Origin: an uncultured Neomegalonema sp.
GTDB taxonomy: Bacteria; Pseudomonadota; Alphaproteobacteria; Rhodobacterales; Rhodobacteraceae
Direction of reading: 5' to 3'
DNA: 64,000 nt
NCBI GenBank assembly: GCA_938008165.1
Contig: CALLLP010000030.1
Coordinates: forward strand, 29,322-93,321
In this document: piece by piece, positions 53,493 to 61,680 of the stretch
Position numbering within the stretch: the stretch's first letter is position 1
How the letters are laid out: every line of letters begins with the position of its first letter
Made by a program: the position numbers and the translations under genes
The notes under the pieces: model-generated
Seen by the model: only the letters and a program-made list of their open reading frames with translations
Databases searched by the model: none
What the model was told of the DNA's origin: nothing

Positions 53493-54590
53493 TCAAATCA
53501 ACCTTTCGGGGCCAAAACCGCAGGCAAGTGCTTTTTGCATGAGCGTCGGCAGCGCCTCGTCTTCGATGCGCCCGGCGGCAATCCAGTTTCCGCGCTTGGC
53601 CTTGGCATCGAGCGGAACATCGGCGCGCATCACGCTGAGCACGAGATGGAAATGCGTGAAAGTATGGCGCACATCACCCATCGCCCGCCAATCGGTCTCC
53701 AGAGGCGGGGCAGAGGGGGGCGGAGTCTCGGCCCAATCGGTGCCGGGCAATTCGGCCATGCCGCCCAGCAGGCCCTTATCCGGGCGACGGGTCATCAACA
53801 CCGCGCCGTCCGCGCGCCGGGCGAGGTAGCAGATGCCGTGGCGGGTCTGCTTTTTCTTTTTGGGGGCTTTGCGGGGCAGGGTGGCGGCGATGCCGGTGGC
53901 ATGGCCATCGCATGAGCCAAGCAGGGGGCAGGCGTCGCAGGCGGGCTTTCGCGGCGTGCAGATCGTCGCGCCCAAATCCATAACCGCCTGCGCGTAATCG
54001 CCGGGGCGCGCATGGGGTGTCAGGGTTGCCGCAAGATCGTAGAGGCGCTTTTTCGCCCCCGGCAACGGGTCTTCGACGGCATGAAGCCGGGCCATGACCC
54101 GCTCGACATTGCCATCCACCACCGTTGCCGCCTCGTCAAAGGCGATCGAGGCGATGGCCGCCGCCGTATATAATCCCACTCCCGGCAGGGTGCGCAACGC
54201 CGCTTCGGTCTGCGGAAAGACCCCGCCATGCTCGGCCATCACGACCTGCGCACAGGCATGCAGGTTGCGGGCGCGGGCATAATAGCCCAGCCCCGCCCAA
54301 GCCGCGAGCACATCGTCGCGCGGCGCCGCCGCCAGCGCGCCCACATCCGGCCAGCGGGTGGTAAATTTCTCAAAATATCCGCGCACCGTGGCCACGGTCG
54401 TCTGTTGCAGCATGATTTCGGACAGCCAAACCCGGTAGGGATCGGGGCGCTCTCCCGCCTGTCGCGCCGCCGGGGCCACGCGCCACGGCAATGCACGCGC
54501 ATGCAGATCGTACCAGCGCAGCAGGGCGCGAGCGGCAGGATTTGTCACGGTCGCGTCATCATGGCTTGGAAACACTTGGCAATGGCTCAT
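53493..54590 (-). CDS. mutY: A/G-specific adenine glycosylase
   Basis: Removes adenine mispaired with 8-oxoguanine. The 365-residue protein has the PWRV start, the helix-hairpin-helix LPGVGLYTAAAIASIAF with the catalytic Asp in VVDGN, the 4Fe-4S cluster C-x6-C-x2-C-x5-C in CTPRKPACDACPLLGSC, and a Nudix-like C-terminal domain. The true start is unclear: the ATG at 54590 lacks a well-placed ribosome-binding site, and a GTG at about 54548 would also fit the family. Confidence 0.95.
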   Translation of the reverse strand: MSHCQVFPSHDDATVTNPAARALLRWYDLHARALPWRVAPAARQAGERPDPYRVWLSEIMLQQTTVATVRGYFEKFTTRWPDVGALAAAPRDDVLAAWAGLGYYARARNLHACAQVVMAEHGGVFPQTEAALRTLPGVGLYTAAAIASIAFDEAATVVDGNVERVMARLHAVEDPLPGAKKRLYDLAATLTPHARPGDYAQAVMDLGATICTPRKPACDACPLLGSCDGHATGIAATLPRKAPKKKKQTRHGICYLARRADGAVLMTRRPDKGLLGGMAELPGTDWAETPPPSAPPLETDWRAMGDVRHTFTHFHLVLSVMRADVPLDAKAKRGNWIAAGRIEDEALPTLMQKALACGFGPERLI

Positions 54591-54644
54591 CCTTTCGGCG
54601 CATAGTAACCGCGAGTCAACACCCGCAAGGATATCGCCCGACCC

Positions 54645-55181
54645 ATGGCCTATCGTTCCCCCAAAACCCGCTACGGTCGCAAGGGTTTCGTGCGCGCATC
54701 CAGTGCGGCGAAGGGGATGATCCGTCCGGCCCTGACGAAACGCGGCTTCTCCGAACCGCGTCTATTGGTGGAATGGGATAGCGTTGTGGGCGAGCAGATC
54801 GGGGGGCTGTGCCGCCCGGTCAAGCTGGGCTATGCCTCGAAACAGGGGATGGGCGGCACGCTGACGGTCGGGGCGCTTGGGGCCAGTGCCCTTGAAGTAC
54901 AGCACCTGACGCCTCAGATCATCGAGCGGGTGAACGCGCATTACGGCTATCGCGCGATTTCGCGCATCCGTCTGGTGCAACTGGGACCGGAGGCATTCGA
55001 GGAGCATCGAAAAGGGCGCGCCGTGCCCCATCCTCGCCCTGAAGAGGTGACACGTATTCGCTCGGTGGTCGAGCCGGTGGCCGATGACGGCCTGCGCGGC
55101 GCGCTGGAGCGGTTGGGACGAAACATCGCCACGAACCGCCCCTCGGCGGGGACCGGCAAGGAAGAACGAGGAAAGACATGA
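54645..55181 (+). CDS. DUF721/DciA-family protein, predicted DnaB loader
   Basis: A 178-residue protein with the DUF721 core: LVEWDSVVGEQIGGLCRPVKLGY and GGTLTVGALGASALEVQHLTPQIIERVNAHYGYRAISRIRLVQ. DciA proteins load the replicative helicase in bacteria that lack DnaC. It is divergent from mutY and overlaps dsbA by 4 nt, an order common in this group. Confidence 0.9.
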   Translation: MAYRSPKTRYGRKGFVRASSAAKGMIRPALTKRGFSEPRLLVEWDSVVGEQIGGLCRPVKLGYASKQGMGGTLTVGALGASALEVQHLTPQIIERVNAHYGYRAISRIRLVQLGPEAFEEHRKGRAVPHPRPEEVTRIRSVVEPVADDGLRGALERLGRNIATNRPSAGTGKEERGKT

Positions 55182-55891
55182 ACAAGGGAATTCTCATGGG
55201 CGGTGCCATCTTTGCCGTTGCCGCGCTTGCCGGGGCCAGCGTGATGGGGCTTGGGACCAAGGGTGTCGGCGGCGCGCAAACCGAGGCCCCCGCTGCCATC
55301 GCACAGCCCGTCAGCGTCACCGCCGCCGACCTTGCGCCCAATGGCGTCTATGCGGGCACGGTCACGAAATCGGGCGGCTTTACCGGCGATGTGCTCGAAG
55401 GATCGCCCGATGCGCCGGTCACGATCATCGAATATGCCTCGCTGACCTGCCCCCATTGCGCGGCCTTTCACGAACGGATCTACAAGCCGCTGAAGAAAAG
55501 CCATATCGACACGGGCAAGGTGAATTTCATCTATCGTGATTTCCCGCTCAATAACCCTGCCATCGCCGCTTCGATCATCGCGCGATGCGGGGGCGAGGAT
55601 CGCTATCTCGCCTTTGTCGATCTGTTCCTGTCCCAACAGGACCAATGGACCCGCGCCGAGGACTGGATGGGCGAATTGCAGAAGATGGCCAAGTTCGGGG
55701 GGCTGGGCATCGACAAGATCAACGAATGCCTGTCCGACACGCCCTTGGGCCAGAGTGTGATCGATCGCTATCGCGCGGGGGGCGAGGTCTTCAAGGTGAA
55801 TTCGACCCCCACGGTCATCATCAATGGCAAGCCATATGAGGGCGCCCTGAATATCGATGCCCTGACCGCATTCATCGATAAAAAGCTGTAA
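55178..55891 (+). CDS. DsbA-family thiol:disulfide oxidoreductase
   Basis: A 237-residue periplasmic thioredoxin-fold protein with an N-terminal signal or anchor and the redox motif C91-PH-C94 (ASLTCPHCAAFH). The cis-proline loop is NSTPTVIINGK near residue 200. CPHC is the form used by DsbA-type disulfide donors. The start ATG overlaps dciA by 4 nt; a terminator follows. Confidence 0.92.
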   Translation: MNKGILMGGAIFAVAALAGASVMGLGTKGVGGAQTEAPAAIAQPVSVTAADLAPNGVYAGTVTKSGGFTGDVLEGSPDAPVTIIEYASLTCPHCAAFHERIYKPLKKSHIDTGKVNFIYRDFPLNNPAIAASIIARCGGEDRYLAFVDLFLSQQDQWTRAEDWMGELQKMAKFGGLGIDKINECLSDTPLGQSVIDRYRAGGEVFKVNSTPTVIINGKPYEGALNIDALTAFIDKKL

Positions 55892-55935
55892 GGCGCAATT
55901 CCCGGCCAAGGAGCGCCGGGAACGCCAAACCTGCG

Positions 55936-55966
55936 ACCCCGGTGCCACCCGTGCAGCGGGGTTTTT
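55936..55966 (+). terminator. Rho-independent terminator after dsbA
   Basis: ACCCCG (55936-55941) pairs with CGGGGT (55957-55962), followed by TTTTC. It closes the dciA-dsbA operon; the rest of the 199-bp gap holds the next gene's promoter and GAGGG ribosome-binding site. Confidence 0.8.
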
Positions 55967-56090
55967 CTTGGGGGTGGGCGCAATCCTGCCCATTTCGGTT
56001 CACTGCGTTCGCCATGTGTTTTATCGGTTGAGATGCGCAGGACATGACCCATCTTTCCCGTTCAACCCGAAATGCCGCGAGGGACACCGC

Positions 56091-56951
56091 ATGACCGAAT
56101 ACGTACCGCCGAAAGTCTGGACTTGGGATCAGGAAAACGGGGGCGAGTTCGCCAGCACGAACCGGCCCATCGCCGGGGCCACCCATGACGCGACCCTGCC
56201 CGTGGGCAAGCATCCGCTGCAACTGCATTCGCTGGCCACGCCCAATGGCGTAAAGGTCACGATCATGCTGGAGGAATTGCTGGCCGCCGGTCATACGGGT
56301 GCGGAATATGACGCCTATGTCATCGATATCCGCAAGGGCGATCAATTCGGCAGCGATTTCGTCGCCATCAACCCGAATTCGAAAATCCCCGCCCTGCTGG
56401 ATCGCAGCACGACCCCGCCGACGCGGGTTTTCGAATCCGGTGCGATCTTGATGTATCTGGCCGAGAAATTCGGGGCCTTTCTGCCGACCGATCCCTCCAC
56501 GCGCGCCGAATGCCTGTCATGGCTGTTCTGGCAGATGGGCAGCGCGCCGTATCTGGGCGGGGGGTTCGGTCATTTCTATGCCTATGCGCCTGAGACATTC
56601 GAATATCCGATCAACCGCTTCGCCATGGAAACAAAGCGACAGATGGATGTGCTCGACAAGCACCTCGCCGAAAACCGCTATATGTCGGGCGATGATTATA
56701 CCATCGCCGATATGGCGATCTGGCCATGGTATGGTGTGCTGACGACCGGAAAATTGTACAATGCCGCCGAATTCCTGGATGTGGCATCCTATACCCATGT
56801 CATTCGCTGGCATGACGAAATTGCCGCGCGTGAGCCGGTGCAACGCGGGCGCAAGGTCAACCGCATTTCCGGCCCGCCGGAGGATCAACTGCATGAACGC
56901 CATGACGCCAGCGATTTTGACACGAAGACGCAGGACAAGATCGGAGGCTAG
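56091..56951 (+). CDS. yghU: Glutathione S-transferase, YghU type
   Basis: A 286-residue cytosolic disulfide-bond oxidoreductase/glutathione transferase of the Nu class. The N-terminal KVWTWDQENGG and NRPIAGATHD, then HSLATPNGVKVTIMLEE, NPNSKIPALLDR and ESGAILMYLAEK are characteristic, with the all-alpha C-terminal domain after. The open frame begins at 55968; GAGGG before the ATG at 56091 fixes the start. Confidence 0.93.
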   Translation: MTEYVPPKVWTWDQENGGEFASTNRPIAGATHDATLPVGKHPLQLHSLATPNGVKVTIMLEELLAAGHTGAEYDAYVIDIRKGDQFGSDFVAINPNSKIPALLDRSTTPPTRVFESGAILMYLAEKFGAFLPTDPSTRAECLSWLFWQMGSAPYLGGGFGHFYAYAPETFEYPINRFAMETKRQMDVLDKHLAENRYMSGDDYTIADMAIWPWYGVLTTGKLYNAAEFLDVASYTHVIRWHDEIAAREPVQRGRKVNRISGPPEDQLHERHDASDFDTKTQDKIGG

Positions 56952-56966
56952 CGAGGCCAGCCAGCC

Positions 56967-57566
56967 ATGAACCCCGCCCGCCTGACCCTGCGTGATGCGA
57001 CCCGGACGACCCATGATCGGACGGATGCGGCCTTTTCGACTCTCGATCTGGCGGCGCGGGCCGATTACGGCGTGTTCCTGTCGAGCCATTGGCTCGCCTA
57101 CAGCGTCTTGGAGCCGGTTTTCCGGGCCGAGTTGCCGCCTGCCCTGCATCCGCCCGCGATGGCGGCGCTATTGGCCAAAGACCTTGCCGCTCTGGGCATT
57201 GCCTTGCCGGATAGTCCTGCTCCGGCCTTCGGCGGCGATGCCTTGGGTGCAGCGTATGTCGTGGCAGGATCGCATTTCGGCAAGCGGGTTCTGTCGCGCC
57301 GTCACGGCCATTCGGACGATCCACAGATGCGCGCGGCGGGGTCGTATCTGGCTTCCCCCGCGCTGACCGCCTATTGGCCGGTCCTGCAAGACGGAATCGA
57401 GAAGGCCGCCGAGACCCCTGCACGTCTTGAGCGGATGGTGGCGGGGGCCGATGCGGCCTTTGCGCTGTTCGCGGCCTGTCTGGAGATCGTTCAGACGCCT
57501 TTCCAGTCCGGCGCGCGTTTGGATAGAAAAGCGTCCATCCCCTCGCGGAAATCCTCGCTCATATAG
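56967..57566 (+). CDS. Heme oxygenase-like protein
   Basis: A 199-residue protein of the biliverdin-producing heme oxygenase family. The heme-ligand candidate is H16 in LRDATRTTHDRTDAAF; the distal helix reads AYVVAGSHFGKRVLSRR. It would open heme to biliverdin, CO and iron, needing an electron donor not nearby. It starts 15 nt after the yghU-type gene. Its last 25 codons (from 57491) run antisense through the end of the convergent enoyl-CoA hydratase gene. No bacteriophytochrome is adjacent. Confidence 0.78.
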   Translation: MNPARLTLRDATRTTHDRTDAAFSTLDLAARADYGVFLSSHWLAYSVLEPVFRAELPPALHPPAMAALLAKDLAALGIALPDSPAPAFGGDALGAAYVVAGSHFGKRVLSRRHGHSDDPQMRAAGSYLASPALTAYWPVLQDGIEKAAETPARLERMVAGADAAFALFAACLEIVQTPFQSGARLDRKASIPSRKSSLI

Positions 57567-58270
57567 CACATCTCGACGAGGTCGGAATCATCCGCGCCGG
57601 GGCCATCGACGCGCAGGCGGCGCAAGGCCTCCTTTGTCGCGCGCAGGGTCAGGGGCGCATGGGTCGCAAGGGTGCTGGCCAGATCGGCCGCGCGGGCAAT
57701 GACCGCCTCGGCATCGGGCAAGACCTCCGATACCAGCCCGATTCGTTCCGCCTCCTCGGCCCCAAGCAATCGCGCGGTGAAGATCATCTCGCGCACCCGT
57801 CCCGTTCCGATCAGGGCGGAGAGGCGGTTGAGATTGGCGATGGCGAGGCAATTGCCCAATGTCCGCGCGATGGGAAACCCGAATTTCAGCCGCGAGTCGC
57901 AGATTCGCAGATCGCAAGCGGCCGCAATCGCCCCGCCTCCGCCCGTGCAGGCCCCGGTAATCGCCGCGATGGTCGGCACGGGGCATGTCTCGACGGCGGT
58001 GAAGACGGTATTGGCGTCTTCTTCGTATTTATGCGCATCGGCGGGGGTGGAAAAGCCCCGAAACTCGGTCATATCCGTTCCGGCGGCAAAGGCACGGTCC
58101 CCGGCCCCGCGCAGGACGATGGCTTTGACGGAGCCGTCCATGGGCACGTCGCCGCAAATCTCGGCAAGGCGTGCATACATGGCGAAGGTCAGGGCGTTGC
58201 GTTGGTCGGGACGGTTGAAGGTGATCCAGCCGATCCCGTTTTCCACCGCATAGAGGACGTCATCGCTCAT
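57491..58270 (-). CDS. Enoyl-CoA hydratase/isomerase family protein
   Basis: A 259-residue crotonase-fold enzyme acting on a CoA thioester. The oxyanion-hole segments are GDRAFAAGTDMTEF and ITGACTGGGGAIAAACDLRI. The common ECH glutamate at the second catalytic site is not obvious, so the exact reaction (hydration, isomerisation, hydrolysis) is open. The C-terminal SEDFREGMDAFLSKRAPDWKG is standard. The ATG at 58270 overlaps the HbpS-like gene by 4 nt; it is the last gene of the TRAP operon. Confidence 0.88.
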   Translation of the reverse strand: MSDDVLYAVENGIGWITFNRPDQRNALTFAMYARLAEICGDVPMDGSVKAIVLRGAGDRAFAAGTDMTEFRGFSTPADAHKYEEDANTVFTAVETCPVPTIAAITGACTGGGGAIAAACDLRICDSRLKFGFPIARTLGNCLAIANLNRLSALIGTGRVREMIFTARLLGAEEAERIGLVSEVLPDAEAVIARAADLASTLATHAPLTLRATKEALRRLRVDGPGADDSDLVEMCYMSEDFREGMDAFLSKRAPDWKGV

Positions 58271-58701
58271 GTGCTGCCGTCTGGATCGGCCTCGAATCCG
58301 GCGGCGGTGATGGCCTTGATCGCGCAAATCTCGTCATTGTCGGAGGTGTCGCCGGTCACGCCGACGGCTCCGATCACCTCGCCGCCAGAGCGGATCAATA
58401 CGCCGCCGGGCACGGGCACCAGAGCGCCCTCGACCAAGGCATTGACCGACTGAACGAAGTAGGGCTGTGCCTGCGCCCGCTCAAAAAGCGCCCGCGAACT
58501 CATGCCAAGCTGAATCGAGCCGTTCGCCTTGCCATGGGCAAGCTTGAACCGGATGGGCGACGTGTTGTCCGATCGCTCGAAGGCGATGGGATACCCCCCC
58601 GCATCGACGACACAGACGCTCAGGGGCTTCATATTTGCCTTTGCGCCTTCATCAAGGACGGTGCGGATAATGGTACGGGCGATTTCGAGGGTCAGGGTCA
58701 T
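58267..58701 (-). CDS. HbpS/GlcG-like (DUF336) protein
   Basis: A 144-residue cytoplasmic protein of the GlcG/HbpS/PduO-C fold. LSVCVVDAGGYPIAFERSD and the glycine-rich PVPGGVLIRSGGEVIGAVGVTGDTSDNDEICA with its conserved DE pair are typical. Members bind heme or cofactors or sit in catabolic operons with unclear roles. It overlaps dctM and the hydratase gene by 4 nt at each end. Confidence 0.88.
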   Translation of the reverse strand: MTLTLEIARTIIRTVLDEGAKANMKPLSVCVVDAGGYPIAFERSDNTSPIRFKLAHGKANGSIQLGMSSRALFERAQAQPYFVQSVNALVEGALVPVPGGVLIRSGGEVIGAVGVTGDTSDNDEICAIKAITAAGFEADPDGST

Positions 58702-59978
58702 CGGTAGAAGTACTCCACAAGGAACATTGGGATCTGGGGGATGTATGTGCACATCATCAGTACGATGAGCAAGACCGTAACGAACCAAACATTGACTTTC
58801 GACACCTCCCACACATTCGCCCGTGCGATGGAGCATGAGGTGATGAGCACGCTGGCGACCGGGGGCGTCTGCTGACCGATGGCCAGATTCAGCGTCACCA
58901 CAAGCCCGAAATGCACGGGGTCGATTCCCGCTCCTTCGATCAGGGGGATGACGATGGGTACCACGAGGATGATCGCCGCCGCCGAATGCAGGAAAAATCC
59001 GATCACGAGGAAAAAGACGTTCAGGATCGCAAGGATGGCGTATTTGTTATCGGTAAAGGCCAAAAGGTCGGCGGCGATTTGCTGCGGCACCTGTGCGCGG
59101 GTCAAAAAGCCGCCCATCAGAACCGATGCCGCGACCAGCAGCATGACAACCGCCGTCTGCATCCCCCCGTCGAGCATCGCCGCCTTGAGCTGGCGCAGGT
59201 CCACCTCGCGATACCATGCGCCGACGATGATCGAGGCGAGAACGGCAAGGCCCGCCGCTTCGGTCGCCGTGACCCAACCGCCGAAGATGCCGCCCAGAAT
59301 GATGACCGGCAGGGCAAAGGTCGGCAGCGCTTCGATGAAGGTTTCCTTCAGGCGCTTGGTATTGAACGCCTCCTCCACCGGCAGGTCGTAGCGCCGTGCG
59401 AACATATAGGCGACGCCCATCAACCCCGCCGCACCCATCAGGCCGGGGACGATCCCGGCAACGAATAACTGCTCGACCGATGTGCCCGCCGAGACCGCAT
59501 AGAGAATCATGGGAATCGACGGCGGAATGATGATGGCCAGCGAGGCGGAGGAGGATGTAATCGCTGCGGCAAATTCCTTTGAATACCCGCGTTTTTTCAT
59601 CTCCGGGATCATGATCGATCCCATCGCGGCCACATCCGCGACCGCCGAGCCGGAAATCTCCGCGAAGAACAGCGATACGCCCACATTGACCATCGCAAGG
59701 CCGCCCCGGACAAAACCGATCAGGGCGGAGACAAACTCGATCAGCCGAACGGTGATGCCGCTGGCATTCATGATCGCGCCCGCCAGAACGAACATCGGGA
59801 TTGCGATCAGCGAGAATTTCGTCGCGCCATCGTACATGTCGAGCGCGACGGTCACGAGACTGCCGACCCCTTCGGTAACCAGCAGGCCCATCACGCCAGC
59901 GACGGCCAAGGCGACAGCGATAGGTACATTGATCAGGATCAGCGCCAGCAGGATCGCGAACATCAGGATGATCAGCAT
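58698..59978 (-). CDS. dctM: TRAP transporter large permease DctM
   Basis: A 426-residue inner-membrane permease with about twelve helices that drives Na+-coupled uptake of an organic acid. LINVPIAVALAVAGVMGLL, GGLAMVNVGVSLFFAEISGSAVADVAAMGSI and PPSIPMILYAV are hallmark segments. It pairs with the DctQ subunit just upstream (52-nt gap). Confidence 0.96.
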   Translation of the reverse strand: MLIILMFAILLALILINVPIAVALAVAGVMGLLVTEGVGSLVTVALDMYDGATKFSLIAIPMFVLAGAIMNASGITVRLIEFVSALIGFVRGGLAMVNVGVSLFFAEISGSAVADVAAMGSIMIPEMKKRGYSKEFAAAITSSSASLAIIIPPSIPMILYAVSAGTSVEQLFVAGIVPGLMGAAGLMGVAYMFARRYDLPVEEAFNTKRLKETFIEALPTFALPVIILGGIFGGWVTATEAAGLAVLASIIVGAWYREVDLRQLKAAMLDGGMQTAVVMLLVAASVLMGGFLTRAQVPQQIAADLLAFTDNKYAILAILNVFFLVIGFFLHSAAAIILVVPIVIPLIEGAGIDPVHFGLVVTLNLAIGQQTPPVASVLITSCSIARANVWEVSKVNVWFVTVLLIVLMMCTYIPQIPMFLVEYFYR

Positions 59979-60030
59979 GGCTCATGGCCCCCTGTATTCG
60001 CTGTTCCGGTTGGCATCATGGGGGGGCGCG

Positions 60031-60546
60031 TCATGCTTTTTCCTCCTCATGAATCTCGGGATGTTCCAGCGATACCCCGTCCCGCACCGAGCGCAGGTAA
60101 TCGGGCATCGACAGAAGCTGTGCGACGATGAACAGGATCGCGCCGATGGGGATCACCGATTGCGTCAACTGCACCGGCACCCATGTCAGGGCATCGAGCG
60201 TATCGCCCTCAAGAACCTGAAGCACCGTTATTCCGGCCCAAGCGAGCAGGACGAAAAAGGCAAGAATGACACATTCCGCAAAGAGCGCGGCCCCCATCCG
60301 CATACGTGGCGGCATGGCAAGCAAGACCGAATCAAAGCCGATATGCCGCCGCTTCAACGCCGCGAGCGCCGCGCCGTAATATGTGACCCATGCCAGCCCA
60401 ATGGCGGCAACTTCGTCGTACCACGAGAAGGATTCGCCCATCAGGCGCCAGATCACCGCGATAATGACGATGGCGGTCAGGCCGATCATCAACAGAATGG
60501 TTGCCCATTCGAGCAGCCATTCGAGAAGATTTTTGAGGGGGGTCAT
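60031..60546 (-). CDS. dctQ: TRAP transporter small permease DctQ
   Basis: A 171-residue membrane protein with four helices and the DctQ pattern (LMGESFSWYDEVAAIGLAWVTYYGAALA and KRRHIGFD). It bridges DctP and DctM. The start at 60546 (MTPLKNLLEWLLEW) is preferred over the open frame to 60636. Confidence 0.93.
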   Translation of the reverse strand: MTPLKNLLEWLLEWATILLMIGLTAIVIIAVIWRLMGESFSWYDEVAAIGLAWVTYYGAALAALKRRHIGFDSVLLAMPPRMRMGAALFAECVILAFFVLLAWAGITVLQVLEGDTLDALTWVPVQLTQSVIPIGAILFIVAQLLSMPDYLRSVRDGVSLEHPEIHEEEKA

Positions 60547-60572
60547 GGAATCCGCCGGATCTGTGGGAGCGC

Positions 60573-60625
60573 CCGGAGCGAAGACTCCGGGGTCTCGACG
60601 GTCGGTGCAATGATCGTCGAGACCC
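60573..60625 (-). repeat. Two stem-loops between dctP and dctQ
   Basis: GGGTCTCGACG/CGTCGAGACCC (60590-60600 and 60615-60625) is a perfect 11-bp inverted repeat; CCGGAG/CTCCGG (60573-60578 and 60585-60590) is next to it. No U-run follows. They may protect the 3' end of the dctP message. Confidence 0.8.
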
Positions 60626-60656
60626 GCAACAGTCAAGGCCGGGCAGGGTTGGGGTC

Positions 60657-61634
60657 TCAGTTCGCGGCTGCGAGACCCTGCACGGTGTCGATCAGCTCCT
60701 TGCCGCCATCGACGGAGCTGGCGAATTCGTCATAGATCGGCTTGGAGGCTGCGATAAAGGCCGCCTTGTCGGGGGTGTTTACCTCGACGCCCGCATCCTC
60801 GATCACCTTCAGAAGCTCGACTTCCAGCTCCGCCGCGCGCCGGTAGACGAATGCCTGAGTCGAGACGGCGCAGGTTTCCAACTCGTCGCGCACACCCTGC
60901 GGAAGCTTTGAGTAATGCTTCTTGGAGACGAGGATATAGGCGGGGGTGTAGACGTGGCCGGTCTTCGACAGGTATTTCTGCACTTCCTGAAACTTGGCCG
61001 ATGCGATCTGGGCATAGGGGTTTTCCTGCCCGTCGATCACGCCGGTTTTCAGGGCGGAGAAGACCTCGGAAAACGCCATCGGAGTCGGGTTCGCGCCATA
61101 GAGCTTGAACATCTTCACGCGCCATGACCCCTTGGGCGTGCGCAGCTTGATGCCGTCAAGATCGGAGGGCACATTGATAGGGCGCGTGTTGTTGGTGATG
61201 TTGCGAAAGCCATTCTCGAAATAGCCGAGGATGTGATAGCCCTTGTCGTTCGCCGCTTTCTGGAAGGTCGCGCCGAGTTCCTTCTGGACACGCTTCATGT
61301 GCTCGCGGTCCTGAATGATGTAGGGCATTTCGAAAATGCCGAATTCATCGGCCACCGACGACATGACCGAGGAGGGCAGGGCGAAGGTGATCTGCCCCAG
61401 CTTCAGCTTTTGCAGCAATTCCTTGTCCTTGCCCAGCTGACTGGAGCCGAAGGTCTGCACCTGCGCCGTATCGCCCAGCGCGTCATTGGCACATTTGGCA
61501 TAGGCTTCGACGCTTTCCTCGAACAAGGAGCCGGGCTTGCCGACATGGCCGAATTTCAGTGACATTCCGGCGGCGAATGCGGGGCTGGCCAGCAAGGCCG
61601 CGATCGCGGCAGCGGTGATCGTGCGAATAAGCAT
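60657..61634 (-). CDS. dctP: TRAP transporter substrate-binding protein DctP
   Basis: A 325-residue periplasmic solute receptor. Signal peptide to about residue 21 (ASPAFA), then MSLKFGHVGKPGSLFEESVEAYA; the carboxylate-binding arginine region is GIKLRTPKGS, and FSALKTGVIDGQENPYAQI is the DctP signature. It captures the solute for DctQM; the ligand is an organic anion of unknown identity. Confidence 0.94.
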   Translation of the reverse strand: MLIRTITAAAIAALLASPAFAAGMSLKFGHVGKPGSLFEESVEAYAKCANDALGDTAQVQTFGSSQLGKDKELLQKLKLGQITFALPSSVMSSVADEFGIFEMPYIIQDREHMKRVQKELGATFQKAANDKGYHILGYFENGFRNITNNTRPINVPSDLDGIKLRTPKGSWRVKMFKLYGANPTPMAFSEVFSALKTGVIDGQENPYAQIASAKFQEVQKYLSKTGHVYTPAYILVSKKHYSKLPQGVRDELETCAVSTQAFVYRRAAELEVELLKVIEDAGVEVNTPDKAAFIAASKPIYDEFASSVDGGKELIDTVQGLAAAN

Positions 61635-61680
61635 GGTCGTGTTTCCCTGATGTTACGCCCCGTTTTCGGGGTCTGATGCG

